From contig VFGU01000005.1 of assembly GCA_009392285.1 (NCBI GenBank), positions 1-58,602 on the forward strand: a stretch of DNA of 58,602 bases, given 5' to 3'. The position numbers were made by a program, and so were the translations under genes. The DNA is from SAR202 cluster bacterium. Lineage in GTDB: Bacteria > Chloroflexota > Dehalococcoidia > Lucifugimonadales > Lucifugimonadaceae. The notes under the pieces were generated by a model. The model was not told the DNA's origin and ran no database searches. It was given only the letters and a program-made list of their open reading frames with translations. Below are positions 44,043 through 53,028 of this stretch, in pieces (position 1 is the first letter of the stretch; the number at the start of each line of letters is the position of its first letter).

Positions 44043-44828
44043 TTTCATTGGCACCAAATTAAAAATATTTTCCTTATCTTGCTCGGTAAAAATTTCTAAT
44101 TTTTTCACACCTTCAAGCGCGCTTCTATATCCTTCCCTGTTAGAAACAGGCGGAAAGTCACTTCCCCACATCATATGACTAGATCCAAATGCATCAAGAG
44201 TCATTTTAATTAAATTATTACTGTCGGAATTGAATGGCATATCATTACTTAATGAAGGAGGCCTATTATTTAGTTCTCCTAGCCCAGGTATTTTAATATA
44301 AAGATTCTCAAATCTAGATAAATCAAGGACTGCATCATACTTAAGCAGACCTTCAGAATTAACATGTTTATTTTTATGAGTAGTATATTCACCTACTCCT
44401 GCCAGATGCTCAATTATAAAATTTGTATCCCCTGCTTCTTCCAGTAGTTTTTTAAATCCTGAAGAAGAAAACTGATCCAATGTTCCTGCTACACTTGCGA
44501 CTAAATTCAAATCTCCAAGAATTTTACAAAATTCTATGCCTGGACTTAAAAATAACTCTTCGTAATCCAAATAAACTCTTATCCCAGAAGCACCATTTCT
44601 TTTGACTTCTTCCACTTGGTGCAGTTTTTTATTTCCCCACTTTATAATAGGAACTACACTTAATTTATTTGGATATTTTTTTAAGCAATCAAATATATAT
44701 TCATTACCTGATCCATAATGTTGTATAAGGGCAGCTCTCTGAACATTATTTAACTCCATTTGTGCTAATAACATTTCTAAAGGTTCAAACCAATTTATTC
44801 CTGCATGACAATGTGTGTCTATAATCAT
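44031..44828 (-). CDS. Amidohydrolase_2-family metal-dependent hydrolase
   Basis: 265-aa TIM-barrel hydrolase/decarboxylase (COG3618-like lactone hydrolase group). Metal-binding DTHCHAG is at residues 3-9, the middle His is in NFIIEHLAGVG, and the late Asp in MMWGSDFPP. A second conserved His is in AALIQHYGSG. It may open a lactone or decarboxylate a small acid; the substrate is unknown. The gene is isolated, with a lipoprotein gene divergent 36 bp away. Confidence 0.85.
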   Translation of the reverse strand: MIIDTHCHAGINWFEPLEMLLAQMELNNVQRAALIQHYGSGNEYIFDCLKKYPNKLSVVPIIKWGNKKLHQVEEVKRNGASGIRVYLDYEELFLSPGIEFCKILGDLNLVASVAGTLDQFSSSGFKKLLEEAGDTNFIIEHLAGVGEYTTHKNKHVNSEGLLKYDAVLDLSRFENLYIKIPGLGELNNRPPSLSNDMPFNSDSNNLIKMTLDAFGSSHMMWGSDFPPVSNREGYRSALEGVKKLEIFTEQDKENIFNLVPMKLFF

Positions 44829-44852
44829 TTACCTAATCCCTAAATAAGAATG

Positions 44853-44858
44853 TAATAT
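44853..44858 (+). promoter_or_regulatory. -10-like element for a probable leaderless mRNA
   Basis: TAATAT at 44853-44858 lies six bases before the ATG at 44865 without a ribosome site. The hexamer is an imperfect match, so this is weaker than the examples at 42.9, 43.9 and 46.2 kb. Confidence 0.3.
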
Positions 44859-44864
44859 ATTAGA

Positions 44865-45590
44865 ATGAAAAATATCTATTTCATTCTAATAATAACTTTA
44901 TTTTGCCTATCTTGTCAGGAGCAGACTGAATTTCAAAAATTATTTGATGAAGAACTTTATGCTAAATCATTCTTTTCTTCTCTAGACCTAAAAACTGTCT
45001 CTTCAAATTCATTTAAAAATGATGAATTAACGAGATTTACTCTTATTAGCCACTTACCTAGCAATAATGAAGAATTAACAAAAATTCGGATAAATAACGG
45101 GGTGGAAGTCGACAGATTAACTTTATCAGGGAAAGAAATTGAATCTATGAGAGGAAATTTTGACTCCTTTGTTTCTTCAGGAAAATTTGAATGTTATTTC
45201 TTTATGGATACTGAATATCCAGAAATAGACACCTCGGAAACCCACAAAATGTGCGATCAAATGTCTTCAAGTTTAGACCTATTTTTAGGGGACAACCAGA
45301 TGAAATTATTTGGAGTACACACAATTATTGATGGAGAGCAATTTACTGAGCATAAAGGCGAGACAAGAAGGTATACAAAATATTTCAGTATTCATATGTT
45401 AGATAAAAAACCAGATGAATCATTAGTATCTAGCCTAACTAAAACCTTTTTCCAAGAAGAAACCTTGAATGATGTAAGAGTAGTAGGAAATAATATTTTG
45501 CAATGTAATCTAAAAGTCACCTCTGTCTCTGCCCCAAACTCTAGTGGATGTGATGAGATAGAAAAATTATTATTAACCACGATAAAATAA
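44865..45590 (+). CDS. Predicted lipoprotein of unknown function, 241 aa
   Basis: Signal peptide with lipobox CLSC (Cys17). The mature part has no recognised domain. It holds five more cysteines (in KFECYF, HKMCDQ, ILQCNL, SSGCDE and near them), suggesting disulfides, and beta-rich stretches such as LTRFTLISHL and RRYTKYFSIHML. It is not similar to the three-member lipoprotein family in this window. It converges on the exonuclease-like gene, 5 bp away. Confidence 0.75.
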   Translation: MKNIYFILIITLFCLSCQEQTEFQKLFDEELYAKSFFSSLDLKTVSSNSFKNDELTRFTLISHLPSNNEELTKIRINNGVEVDRLTLSGKEIESMRGNFDSFVSSGKFECYFFMDTEYPEIDTSETHKMCDQMSSSLDLFLGDNQMKLFGVHTIIDGEQFTEHKGETRRYTKYFSIHMLDKKPDESLVSSLTKTFFQEETLNDVRVVGNNILQCNLKVTSVSAPNSSGCDEIEKLLLTTIK

Positions 45591-45595
45591 TTCCA

Positions 45596-46171
45596 TTACT
45601 TCTTTAACCATTTTGATATTTCTGAAATAGAATTAGGAATTTCTGAAAATTCTTTCATCTGGCCTATCATAATTTCTATCATACCCTCCACTCTGTCCCT
45701 TGAATCATAATAATTAGAAATTTTACTATCAGAAAATCTTTTATAAGCTGATTTATAATCTCTAGGCTCAACCCTGTGATATATATTCATTAAATCAATT
45801 ACAGATCTGTTTTTAACTGAAAAAAATGTTTTAGATTTTCTGAATTCTTTGCGTAATAATGGCAATGAATATCTCTTGATCCCAAAGCCAACCAAGTCAC
45901 ATCCTTTTAGATGTTTAGAAATTGATTCAGAATAGTTAGAAAATGACTTCTCTTTCTCTAAAACCTTATCATTAATACCATGTATTTTAGTTGCCTCTTT
46001 GGAGATACTGATCCCTGGATTAATAAGATTTGTTACAAAAATCTTTGTAGTATCTGGTAATATTTTTATTGTAGAAATTCTTACAATCCTTGCAGATTTT
46101 AAATCTAAACTAGTTGAAGCTAAATCTAAAAATACTATAGGATTAACCAAGTTAACAAAATCATTAAACAT
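45596..46171 (-). CDS. DnaQ-like (DEDD) 3'-5' exonuclease homologue with degenerate active site
   Basis: 191 aa. The fold is that of a DnaQ/PolC-type exonuclease: PIVFLDLASTSLD at the N-terminus, then NPGISISKEATKIHGI, CDLVGFGIKRYSLPLLRKEF, and a C-terminal DSRDRVEGMIEIMI. The catalytic residues are mostly lost. Exo I D-x-E is Asp16-x-Ala18, the Exo II Asp is Ser102, and the Exo III His/Asp pair reads Tyr155 and Arg160. The frame is intact, so it is probably a non-catalytic protein that still binds nucleic acid or a partner. SD AGGAA precedes the ATG. Confidence 0.8.
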   Translation of the reverse strand: MFNDFVNLVNPIVFLDLASTSLDLKSARIVRISTIKILPDTTKIFVTNLINPGISISKEATKIHGINDKVLEKEKSFSNYSESISKHLKGCDLVGFGIKRYSLPLLRKEFRKSKTFFSVKNRSVIDLMNIYHRVEPRDYKSAYKRFSDSKISNYYDSRDRVEGMIEIMIGQMKEFSEIPNSISEISKWLKK

Positions 46172-46177
46172 TATAAT
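46172..46177 (+). promoter_or_regulatory. -10 element for a probable leaderless mRNA
   Basis: TATAAT begins one base after the start codon of the divergent exonuclease-like gene and ends eight bases before the ATG at 46186. The two divergent starts are only 14 bp apart, so the -35 of this promoter must lie inside the neighbouring coding region. Confidence 0.5.
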
Positions 46178-46185
46178 TCCTATAA

Positions 46186-48474
46186 ATGAACATAGATAAA
46201 TTTAGAAAAATAACAAACATAGTTAATGAATCGATATACCTTTTTGTTGTTTTTTCAATCCCATTAATTTTTTCTCCTGAAGAATTTTTTGGTTTTTACC
46301 AACTCCCTAAAGAATCTATGCTACATTTCGGGGCAAACCTTTTGCTAGTGCTTCTTCCTATTATATTTATTTTAAATCCTCATAAGTTTATTTCAAACAT
46401 ACTTAACAATCGCCTAATTCTATATGCGATTTTACTTATACTTTTTTCATACGTAATTTCTACTTTATTCTCTATTACAATATTAGGTAGTCTTTGGGGC
46501 AGAGAGTATGGGATGTCTAGTTATTCTTTGCAAACTTTTTTCTCTTTTTCAATAATATCAATAAATATAATAGCTACTAATTTTGATACCTCCCAAATAA
46601 GGAGACTATTTTTAACAATCTTTGCCAGCTCAACTTTAGTTGCAATTATTGCTATACTGCAAAATTTTCTGCCTAGTATATTTCAAACTTTTACTTTTTA
46701 TCAGCAAAACAGAATTGTAGGGACTCTGGGCAACCCAATTTATTTAGGGTCATTTCTTCTAATTGGTAATTTATTATCAGTAATTTATTTTTATGGGTTT
46801 TCAGAAATTAGCACCAAGAATAAATATAATTACTACTTATTTTTATTAGCCTCAACTATTCAAATTAGTGCTATCCTGCTATCTCTAAGCAGTGGTCCTA
46901 TTATATCTTTCTTGATTGGATATGCGGGCATTGCTATTTCATATTATTATTTAAAAAACAGATCTATTAAAGATTTCATTATTTTATTCCTAACCCCTTT
47001 CTTGATTGGCTTGATAATCTTGGGTATCCCTAAATATGGTGTTGAAGAAGAATATTTTGACGAAAAAGTTGAAAGATCAGGAAGTTTATCAAAAGAACTC
47101 GAATTATCTATAGATATAGAATCAGGAGTTAATATACTTTCTCCAAACTCATTTAACTACAGAGGAGAAAACTGGATAGGAGCTCTCAAAATATTACAAA
47201 ATTGGCCTACAGTTTTGGACAATTCAAATTCTAATTATTGGAGAGCATTTGTTGGTTATGGGCCAGATACATATGTTTATTTATATCCCATAACTGTACC
47301 AATTCAAGAAAAAATTATTATTTCTTCTCACGCTCATAATTTATTCTTTAATATTCTAATCGAGAATGGAATTATAGGTCTTGCATCTATAATTTTCCTA
47401 ATTTGGATATCATTTAAAAGATTAAAAAATAAGTTCCTCTCATCTAATAATTCATTAAAGTTTATTGTCCTTTCTTTAGGAATAATTATTATTTCAAGAT
47501 TTATTGAACAGATGTTTGGTTTGGCTGTTATAAATGATCTTCTATATTTTTACTTACTAATTGTTTTTATCTCCTTAATTACTAAAGAAAAATTGGAAAG
47601 AAAAATTAATTTAAATTTTGAATCAATAGTGCTTAGAAGTGGACTAATGTTAACAATATCTATCAGTATTGCTTTATCAACAATACTCATTATAAAAGAT
47701 TACAATTCTACATTATCTGGATTTTATTTTGGCAAAGGAATATCTCAAATAAATAATGGAGAAATAGATAAAGGTATAAGAAATTTAGATAGTGCAAGAC
47801 AGTTAAATAAACGTTCGGAATATATACAAACTGAACTATTCAAAATCTCATATAAAGTTTATAACTATGAGAATCAAAGAGACTCATTCAGGGCAGGAGA
47901 ATTGCTTCCTGCAATGTATTCAACTCTAATTGAACATGAAGCACTAGAACCTTATGCTTTTAATACCCAAAACTTTCTTACTCAGGTGACTTGGAATATG
48001 TCTTTGAGAAAGCCTGAAGTTTTTATGGAAGAAGCAATTGGGAGATATATCAGACTTAGAAATTTAATGCCACAATATTTAAATCCTCAAGAAATTTTGG
48101 CAAATGTTCTAGTTGGTGTTGGTGAATTAGATCTAGGAAAACAAGAAGCAGAACTTGGGATAATGATGGCTGAATCTAGCGATCTATGGACCCCTCAAAG
48201 TTGGTGGGTATTGGGAGAAGTAGAGAAGATAAATGGAAATTTAAATAAAGCAATTGAAGCATTTGAAAAATCAGTAATTCATTCTCAGCGAAAAATTGAT
48301 GACTACAATTCATTTGAAAATCGTGCATATGCTTTCCTTGTATTATCTCATCAGTCTTTAGGGTTAATATATGAATTCACAGATATAGAAAAGGCAATTT
48401 TTCATATTGGAGAAGCACAAAAGCATGCCTATAATTCTGCAAATGTTCTTCTGTTAGAGAAAAGATTCCAGTAA
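46186..48474 (+). CDS. O-antigen ligase/Wzy-like membrane protein with C-terminal TPR-like region
   Basis: 762 aa. About eleven membrane helices fill residues 15-510. The Wzy_C/WaaL signature lies in the large periplasmic loop and following helix: GRE in SLWGREYGMSS and the loop His in ISSHAHNLFFNILIENGIIG. Residues about 515-760 are helical repeats (NGEIDKGIRNLDSARQLNKR; NLNKAIEAFEKSVIHSQRK) resembling TPRs. Such proteins join oligosaccharides to a lipid or protein acceptor, or polymerise them. Ugd and a glycosyltransferase lie nearby. Confidence 0.85.
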   Translation: MNIDKFRKITNIVNESIYLFVVFSIPLIFSPEEFFGFYQLPKESMLHFGANLLLVLLPIIFILNPHKFISNILNNRLILYAILLILFSYVISTLFSITILGSLWGREYGMSSYSLQTFFSFSIISINIIATNFDTSQIRRLFLTIFASSTLVAIIAILQNFLPSIFQTFTFYQQNRIVGTLGNPIYLGSFLLIGNLLSVIYFYGFSEISTKNKYNYYLFLLASTIQISAILLSLSSGPIISFLIGYAGIAISYYYLKNRSIKDFIILFLTPFLIGLIILGIPKYGVEEEYFDEKVERSGSLSKELELSIDIESGVNILSPNSFNYRGENWIGALKILQNWPTVLDNSNSNYWRAFVGYGPDTYVYLYPITVPIQEKIIISSHAHNLFFNILIENGIIGLASIIFLIWISFKRLKNKFLSSNNSLKFIVLSLGIIIISRFIEQMFGLAVINDLLYFYLLIVFISLITKEKLERKINLNFESIVLRSGLMLTISISIALSTILIIKDYNSTLSGFYFGKGISQINNGEIDKGIRNLDSARQLNKRSEYIQTELFKISYKVYNYENQRDSFRAGELLPAMYSTLIEHEALEPYAFNTQNFLTQVTWNMSLRKPEVFMEEAIGRYIRLRNLMPQYLNPQEILANVLVGVGELDLGKQEAELGIMMAESSDLWTPQSWWVLGEVEKINGNLNKAIEAFEKSVIHSQRKIDDYNSFENRAYAFLVLSHQSLGLIYEFTDIEKAIFHIGEAQKHAYNSANVLLLEKRFQ

Positions 48475-48535
48475 ATTGTTTATTTTTTTTCGATTTATCA
48501 ATAAGAGGTATAGAATTTGATATTATCTTTATTTT

Positions 48536-48619
48536 GCCGAGGTGGCGGAATGGTAGACGCGCTGGTCTCAAACACCAGTAGGGCAACCTGTGCGAGTTCG
48601 ACTCTCGCCCTCGGCACCA
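48536..48619 (+). tRNA. tRNA-Leu (CAA)
   Basis: Complete gene with CCA encoded. The acceptor GCCGAGG pairs with CCUCGGC. The anticodon stem CUGGU/ACCAG encloses CUCAAAC, anticodon CAA at 48569-48571. A long variable arm (GTAGGGCAACCTGT region) marks a class II tRNA, and the discriminator A fits leucine. It lies 61 bp after the O-antigen-ligase-like gene. Confidence 0.96.
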
Positions 48620-48675
48620 TTGATAGATAATCAAAGTTATATAGAATAAAAAAAATAAACCGAAAAGAAGGCAAA

Positions 48676-49464
48676 ATGATTGAGATTCCTAAGATAAAAA
48701 GACCAGATAAAAAAATAGTAAAAAAAATAGAAGAGTTAGGCAGTGCTACTGTATCGGGAACTTTATATGGAATGGGGATTACAAACCCGTTTATTATGGG
48801 CCCGACCACTAAAACGCCCGGCAAATCAGTTGCTGGACCTGCCATTACATTACAATTTCTTCCAAAAAGAGAAGATATTTACAACGAAGATGAATATAGT
48901 GATCCTGAACTACAACTTCATAGGCATGCTCTTTATCAGACTGAGCCAGGAGATGTAGTTGTAGTCGATGCTATGGGAGATATGACTAGCGGAGTATTTG
49001 GCGAAATGATGCTTACATTCTTTCAAGGGAGAGGTGGAGCAGGAGTGGTTATAGACGGATGTATAAGAGACTTCGTGCATGCACAAGAATTGGAAATTGG
49101 GATGTGGTTAAAGGGAGTTACGCCTAACTTTCATACTCAAACCAATAAGTATCCTAGTGCTGTTAATATTCCAATTGCTTGCGGAGGAACACTGGTAATG
49201 CCTGGGGATATTATAGTTGCTGACGATGATGGGGCTGTTGTAGTACCTCAAAATATGGCTAAAGAGCTTGTTGAATCTGCAGGGTCACATAGTGATTGGG
49301 AAGTTTGGGTAAGACAGAAGTTAGCAGCTGGCGGTCACCTGAAAGATTATTATGGACGAACTGTCTGGTCTAAGGAGACAGACGATGAATATAAGAAATG
49401 GTGTAAAGAAAATAATATAAAGTACATCTCTCTAGAAGAAGAAATGAAACATAAAAAGAAGTAG
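48676..49464 (+). CDS. RraA-like / HMG-CHA aldolase family protein
   Basis: 262 aa. Signature strands are GDVVVVDAMGDM, GAGVVIDGCIRDF (the GxxxDGxxRD active-site motif), and GDIIVADDDGAVVVP. Family members are either RNase E regulators or class II pyruvate aldolases for 4-hydroxy-4-methyl-2-oxoglutarate. The intact DGxxRD Arg/Asp and the long C-terminus favour an aldolase/decarboxylase role in carboxylic acid breakdown. AAGAAGG precedes the ATG. Confidence 0.87.
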   Translation: MIEIPKIKRPDKKIVKKIEELGSATVSGTLYGMGITNPFIMGPTTKTPGKSVAGPAITLQFLPKREDIYNEDEYSDPELQLHRHALYQTEPGDVVVVDAMGDMTSGVFGEMMLTFFQGRGGAGVVIDGCIRDFVHAQELEIGMWLKGVTPNFHTQTNKYPSAVNIPIACGGTLVMPGDIIVADDDGAVVVPQNMAKELVESAGSHSDWEVWVRQKLAAGGHLKDYYGRTVWSKETDDEYKKWCKENNIKYISLEEEMKHKKK

Positions 49465-49502
49465 TTAATTGGATTTTTTTATTCAACAAATATGGCTAAA
49501 AA

Positions 49503-49946
49503 ATGATTAAAAAATTTATACTCATAAATCTTATATTAATCTGTTTTATCTCTTGCTCATCAGAAGAAGAATTAGTTGTATCAGATGAGATTATAACTTC
49601 GATGATAACTGATGAAGATAAGATTTATAAGATTGAAGATTTTAAAAATATTGGGTGGAAGCAAAATAAGAAACTTAATAACTCAGATTTTCCTAAAACT
49701 ATAGGTATTTGGTACGGTTTTTTTAATAAGCGTGATGTAGAAATATGGATTTATAATTCTCATTCTGATGTACTAGAAAACGGAATGTCATATGCTGAAG
49801 AAGCAATAAATAAAAGACCTACTAATAGAGACCCAACAAATCCAACTGAAATTAGATATCATGCGTATGTTATATCTGGAAATTCCTTAATTCTTTGCGA
49901 AGACAAAATAGAAGACTGCATAGAATTGCTTTCTAAAATTAATTAA
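49503..49946 (+). CDS. Small lipoprotein, three-member family (copy B)
   Basis: 147-aa predicted lipoprotein (lipobox CFISC, Cys18). It aligns through its length with copies A and C: IEDFKNIGWKQNKK, IWYGFFNKRDVEIWIYNSHSD, YAEEAINK, and HAYVISGNSLILC followed by a second Cys. It is the shortest and most diverged copy. The downstream DNA methyltransferase gene starts 3 bp after the stop, so the two are probably co-transcribed. Function unknown. Confidence 0.78.
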   Translation: MIKKFILINLILICFISCSSEEELVVSDEIITSMITDEDKIYKIEDFKNIGWKQNKKLNNSDFPKTIGIWYGFFNKRDVEIWIYNSHSDVLENGMSYAEEAINKRPTNRDPTNPTEIRYHAYVISGNSLILCEDKIEDCIELLSKIN

Positions 49947-49949
49947 TTT

Positions 49950-50933
49950 ATGAATTTATACTGGAAAAATAAACCAGAAAAAATAGACCCTTCGTTATTA
50001 TCTGATAAAAAAATTGTGGATAAGTTAAATGTATATCCAAATCAAAAAACAAAGAATATTTTAATTAGGTCAGATAACAAAGTAGGAATTTCTTCTCTTA
50101 TTAATTCTAATGCCATTAATGAAATTAATGAGTCAGGAGGTATCAAATTGATATATATTGACCCTCCTTACTTCACAGAGAAATCTCAATTAATGAAAAA
50201 AACTAAAAAAGAGATAATTGCATATAAGGATATATACAACCACTCATTAGAAGAATATTTAAACGAAATATATATTCAAATTAAGCTTCTTTATTCGCTG
50301 TTAAGTGATGATGGCTCTATATATGTTCATGTCGATTACAGAACAAGTAGTTATATCAGAATAATCTTAGACGAAATATTCGGATATAAAAATCTTAGAG
50401 GTTATTTAATATGGAATATTGATAATGGTGCTAAAAGTAAAAAATTTTGGAGTAATCAGCATAATGACATTTTAGTGTATTCAAAATCTAATAAATTTAT
50501 TTTTAATTCATCCTCCAAACTACTTAAAACCGACTTCTCAGAATCAAGTTTAAAAACTCACTTTAGAAAAAAAGATTCTGAAGGCAGGGCATACAGAGAA
50601 AGAAAAATTAATTCTAAATCATATAAATATTATGCAGAAGATGGAAAATTAGTAGGATCTGTCTGGAACGATATTAAATCAATGGAAGCAAATTCCCCTT
50701 TAATGAAAGAATACACTACTTACCCTACCCAAAAGCCAATCAGTCTTCTAAGTAGAATTATCTCAGCTTCTTCAAAAAAGGGTGATTTTATACTGGATAC
50801 ATATTGTGGTTCTGGAACATCACTAATAACAGCAAATAACTTAAATAGAAATTGGATTGGAATTGACCAAAGCGAAAATGCTATAAAAATAACTAAATCT
50901 CGACTTGATAATAATTACTATGAAATCATATAG
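49950..50933 (+). CDS. Site-specific DNA methyltransferase (beta-class, amino-methylating)
   Basis: 327 aa, transferring methyl from SAM to adenine N6 or cytosine N4. Motif IV DPPY is at residues 71-74 (LIYIDPPYFTEKSQ), before the SAM motif near residue 285 (FILDTYCGSGTSLITANN), the order of beta-class enzymes. The tail NWIGIDQSENAIKIT is typical. No restriction enzyme, specificity subunit or Res gene is nearby, so it looks like an orphan methyltransferase. Target-recognition residues probably lie at about 150-240. Confidence 0.87.
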   Translation: MNLYWKNKPEKIDPSLLSDKKIVDKLNVYPNQKTKNILIRSDNKVGISSLINSNAINEINESGGIKLIYIDPPYFTEKSQLMKKTKKEIIAYKDIYNHSLEEYLNEIYIQIKLLYSLLSDDGSIYVHVDYRTSSYIRIILDEIFGYKNLRGYLIWNIDNGAKSKKFWSNQHNDILVYSKSNKFIFNSSSKLLKTDFSESSLKTHFRKKDSEGRAYRERKINSKSYKYYAEDGKLVGSVWNDIKSMEANSPLMKEYTTYPTQKPISLLSRIISASSKKGDFILDTYCGSGTSLITANNLNRNWIGIDQSENAIKITKSRLDNNYYEII

Positions 50934-50937
50934 GTCT

Positions 50938-52269
50938 CTAAGACCCTAAGCCTATATAATTTAGCCCTGAACCTTCAACCTCAAATCTACTTAATATATT
51001 TCTCATATCAAAAATAGTATTGGATTTGATGAGATCTTTTAATTTGTGTAAATCAATAGATTTAAACTCTTCCCATTCTGTCATAATAATCACACTGTCT
51101 GCAGATTCTAATGCTAAATACATATCATCTAACTGAGAATATTTATCATTTTCGGACTCAAATTTTGCAACTGGATCATACGACTTAACGGAATATCCAT
51201 CCTGCAACAACATATTTATCAATTTAATAGATGCTGAATTTCTTATATCATCTGTTCCCGCTTTAAACGCTAGCCCTAGCACTGTAATAGTTAAATTAGG
51301 ATAATCTAATTCTTTAACAACTTTATCTCGGATTAAATCAATTTGTCTTTCATTTCTTTCCAAAATTGCTTTCATGAAAGTAGACTCTAATTCAAAAAAA
51401 TTCCCTAATTCTACTAGAGCCTCAAGATCTTTTTCTAAACAAGGACCACCGAAACCTGGTCCTGGCTGCATATAATTACTGCCAATTCTTGGATCTAAAC
51501 CCATTCCGTTAATAACATCTTTAATGTCGGCTCCCACCGATTCACAAATTTGAGCTATTTCGTTAATAAAAGATACTTTATTTGCTAAGAATGCATTAGA
51601 TCCATATTTTATCATTTGAGCAGCAGGCAAGTTTGTAAATACAAAATCAATTACTTTTTTCTCAATAAGTATGCCGTCTGGAACCGAAAGATTTCTTTCG
51701 ATCAATGGAGAGTAAAAATTTGCTAAGAAATCCCAAGATTTAGTAGTATTCGCCCCTAAAACAATCCTGTCTGGATTAAAGAAATCATATACTGCCCTAC
51801 CTTCTCTTAGGAACTCAGGATTAGAAGCAATTTCAAAATCTATGCCTTCTTTAAAAACTTTACCTAATTCCTCCTTCAGCATATTTACAGCAGTAATGGG
51901 TAAAGTACTTTTGATAACAATAAGAGTAAAGGGGCTCATATTATTAATTAAGTCATTTAGAACAGCCTTTACTTGGGAAAGATCAATATTACCATTTTTA
52001 TCAATTGGAGTGCCTACAGAAATTATTATTAGATCAGAATTTTTTATAGCTAAATCAGTATCTGTAGAAAACTCAATTAGTTTATTATTATTGCAATAAT
52101 CTAAAAGAGGTTTTAGCCCTTCTTCAAATATAGTAGGATGCCCATTTCTTAAAAGGTCAATTTTATCTTTATCGATATCAGTAGCTGTTACTTGATGCCC
52201 CATCGTAGAGACACCTAAGCCAGTAATAAGGCCAACATATCCTGCGCCACCTATTATAGAAACTTTCAT
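50938..52269 (-). CDS. ugd: UDP-glucose 6-dehydrogenase
   Basis: Oxidises UDP-glucose to UDP-glucuronate for surface polysaccharide. 443 aa with the N-terminal Rossmann motif IGGAGYVGLITG (an Ala in place of the second Gly of the usual GxGYVG), IISVGTPID, SNPEFLREG, the conserved Lys in MIKYGSNAFLANKVSFINE, and the catalytic Cys in GFGGPCLEKDLEAL near residue 277. The C-terminal domain has VLGLAFKAGTDDIRNSAS. AAGG precedes the ATG. It groups with the O-antigen-ligase-like and GT4 genes. Confidence 0.94.
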   Translation of the reverse strand: MKVSIIGGAGYVGLITGLGVSTMGHQVTATDIDKDKIDLLRNGHPTIFEEGLKPLLDYCNNNKLIEFSTDTDLAIKNSDLIIISVGTPIDKNGNIDLSQVKAVLNDLINNMSPFTLIVIKSTLPITAVNMLKEELGKVFKEGIDFEIASNPEFLREGRAVYDFFNPDRIVLGANTTKSWDFLANFYSPLIERNLSVPDGILIEKKVIDFVFTNLPAAQMIKYGSNAFLANKVSFINEIAQICESVGADIKDVINGMGLDPRIGSNYMQPGPGFGGPCLEKDLEALVELGNFFELESTFMKAILERNERQIDLIRDKVVKELDYPNLTITVLGLAFKAGTDDIRNSASIKLINMLLQDGYSVKSYDPVAKFESENDKYSQLDDMYLALESADSVIIMTEWEEFKSIDLHKLKDLIKSNTIFDMRNILSRFEVEGSGLNYIGLGS

Positions 52270-52290
52270 ATGAACCTTAACTCCAATATT

Positions 52291-52299
52291 TGCTATAAT
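52291..52299 (+). promoter_or_regulatory. Extended -10 promoter of the Cys-rich lipoprotein gene
   Basis: TGC-TATAAT at 52291-52299 is a perfect extended -10. The GTG start at 52354 is about 48 bases after the expected transcript start. The divergent ugd start is at 52269. Confidence 0.5.
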
Positions 52300-52353
52300 A
52301 ACAATTGAAATAACATTAATTTATTTAAACAATAAAGTCTAACAATAATCATA

Positions 52354-53028
52354 GTGAAAAAAATAACAACAATTCTCGTTTGCTTAATATCAATATTAAT
52401 ACTGTCTTGTGGTTCTTCAGATGTACTAAATTTTGATCCTGACCCTACTCCTACGCCAGTTCCTACTCCTACGCCAGTTCCTACTCCTACGCCAGATGGA
52501 TATTCAGATACCATAAAAGAATTATTTTTAGGCTTATGCACAACTTCAGCTAGTGAAGAATTTTGCGAATGTAGTGTTAATCAGATTGAGGAAAATATTC
52601 CTGTACAAGATTTCCCGGTAGAACCTCTTATGGAAAAAGTTTTAAGTGGAGAAATTAATGAAAGTTCTGATCCATCAGGTTTGGCCAATATTTTTCCTGC
52701 TGAAGTAATGCAAGCTGTTGCTCCATGTTTTGAACTTATTGAGCCAGAAGAAGATATCAAATTAGAAGTTACAGAAGAGGAGGTTGAAGATTTAAAACTT
52801 CCTGAAAATACAGATGATTTATCTAAAGAAGATCTGTTGGCTCCTATTACAGAATTATGCTTAATACAAGGATCTCCAAAGTTTTGCGAATGCACAAAAG
52901 AGACGGTGGCAGATAATTATACTGATGATGAATTGCTTGAGTTGAGAAAGGAATTAGAAAAAGGATCTCTACCTCCAGAACTAATTCAACTTGGCATGAT
53001 GAACTGTGCTATTTATATAGGTCAGTAA
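52354..53028 (+). CDS. Lipoprotein with PTPTPV stalk and duplicated four-cysteine domain
   Basis: 224-aa predicted lipoprotein (Cys19 in LILSC). A short stalk of PTPTPV repeats (residues about 30-47) leads to two similar domains. Domain 1 has GLCTTSASEEFCECSVNQIE and ends VAPCFE. Domain 2 has ELCLIQGSPKFCECTKETVA and ends MNCAIY. Each has the cysteine pattern C-x8-C-x-C then a distant C, consistent with two disulfides. An acidic linker joins them. The start is GTG. I do not recognise the domain. Confidence 0.8.
   Translation: MKKITTILVCLISILILSCGSSDVLNFDPDPTPTPVPTPTPVPTPTPDGYSDTIKELFLGLCTTSASEEFCECSVNQIEENIPVQDFPVEPLMEKVLSGEINESSDPSGLANIFPAEVMQAVAPCFELIEPEEDIKLEVTEEEVEDLKLPENTDDLSKEDLLAPITELCLIQGSPKFCECTKETVADNYTDDELLELRKELEKGSLPPELIQLGMMNCAIYIGQ
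52444..52495 (+). repeat. 18-bp coding tandem repeat
   Basis: Unit CCTACTCCTACGCCAGTT: two full copies (52444-52461, 52462-52479) plus a 16-base partial copy, all identical. It encodes the PTPTPV stalk just after the lipobox. The layout is the same as in the cupredoxin lipoprotein, but the unit is unrelated. Confidence 0.95.

Noticed and set aside
45596-46171. Active DnaQ proofreading exonuclease
   Set aside because: The Exo I Glu, Exo II Asp and Exo III His/Asp are all replaced, so a catalytic call is not supported.
49950-50933. Type III restriction-modification system
   Set aside because: Only a Mod-like methyltransferase is present; neighbours are a lipoprotein and ugd, with no Res helicase-nuclease.
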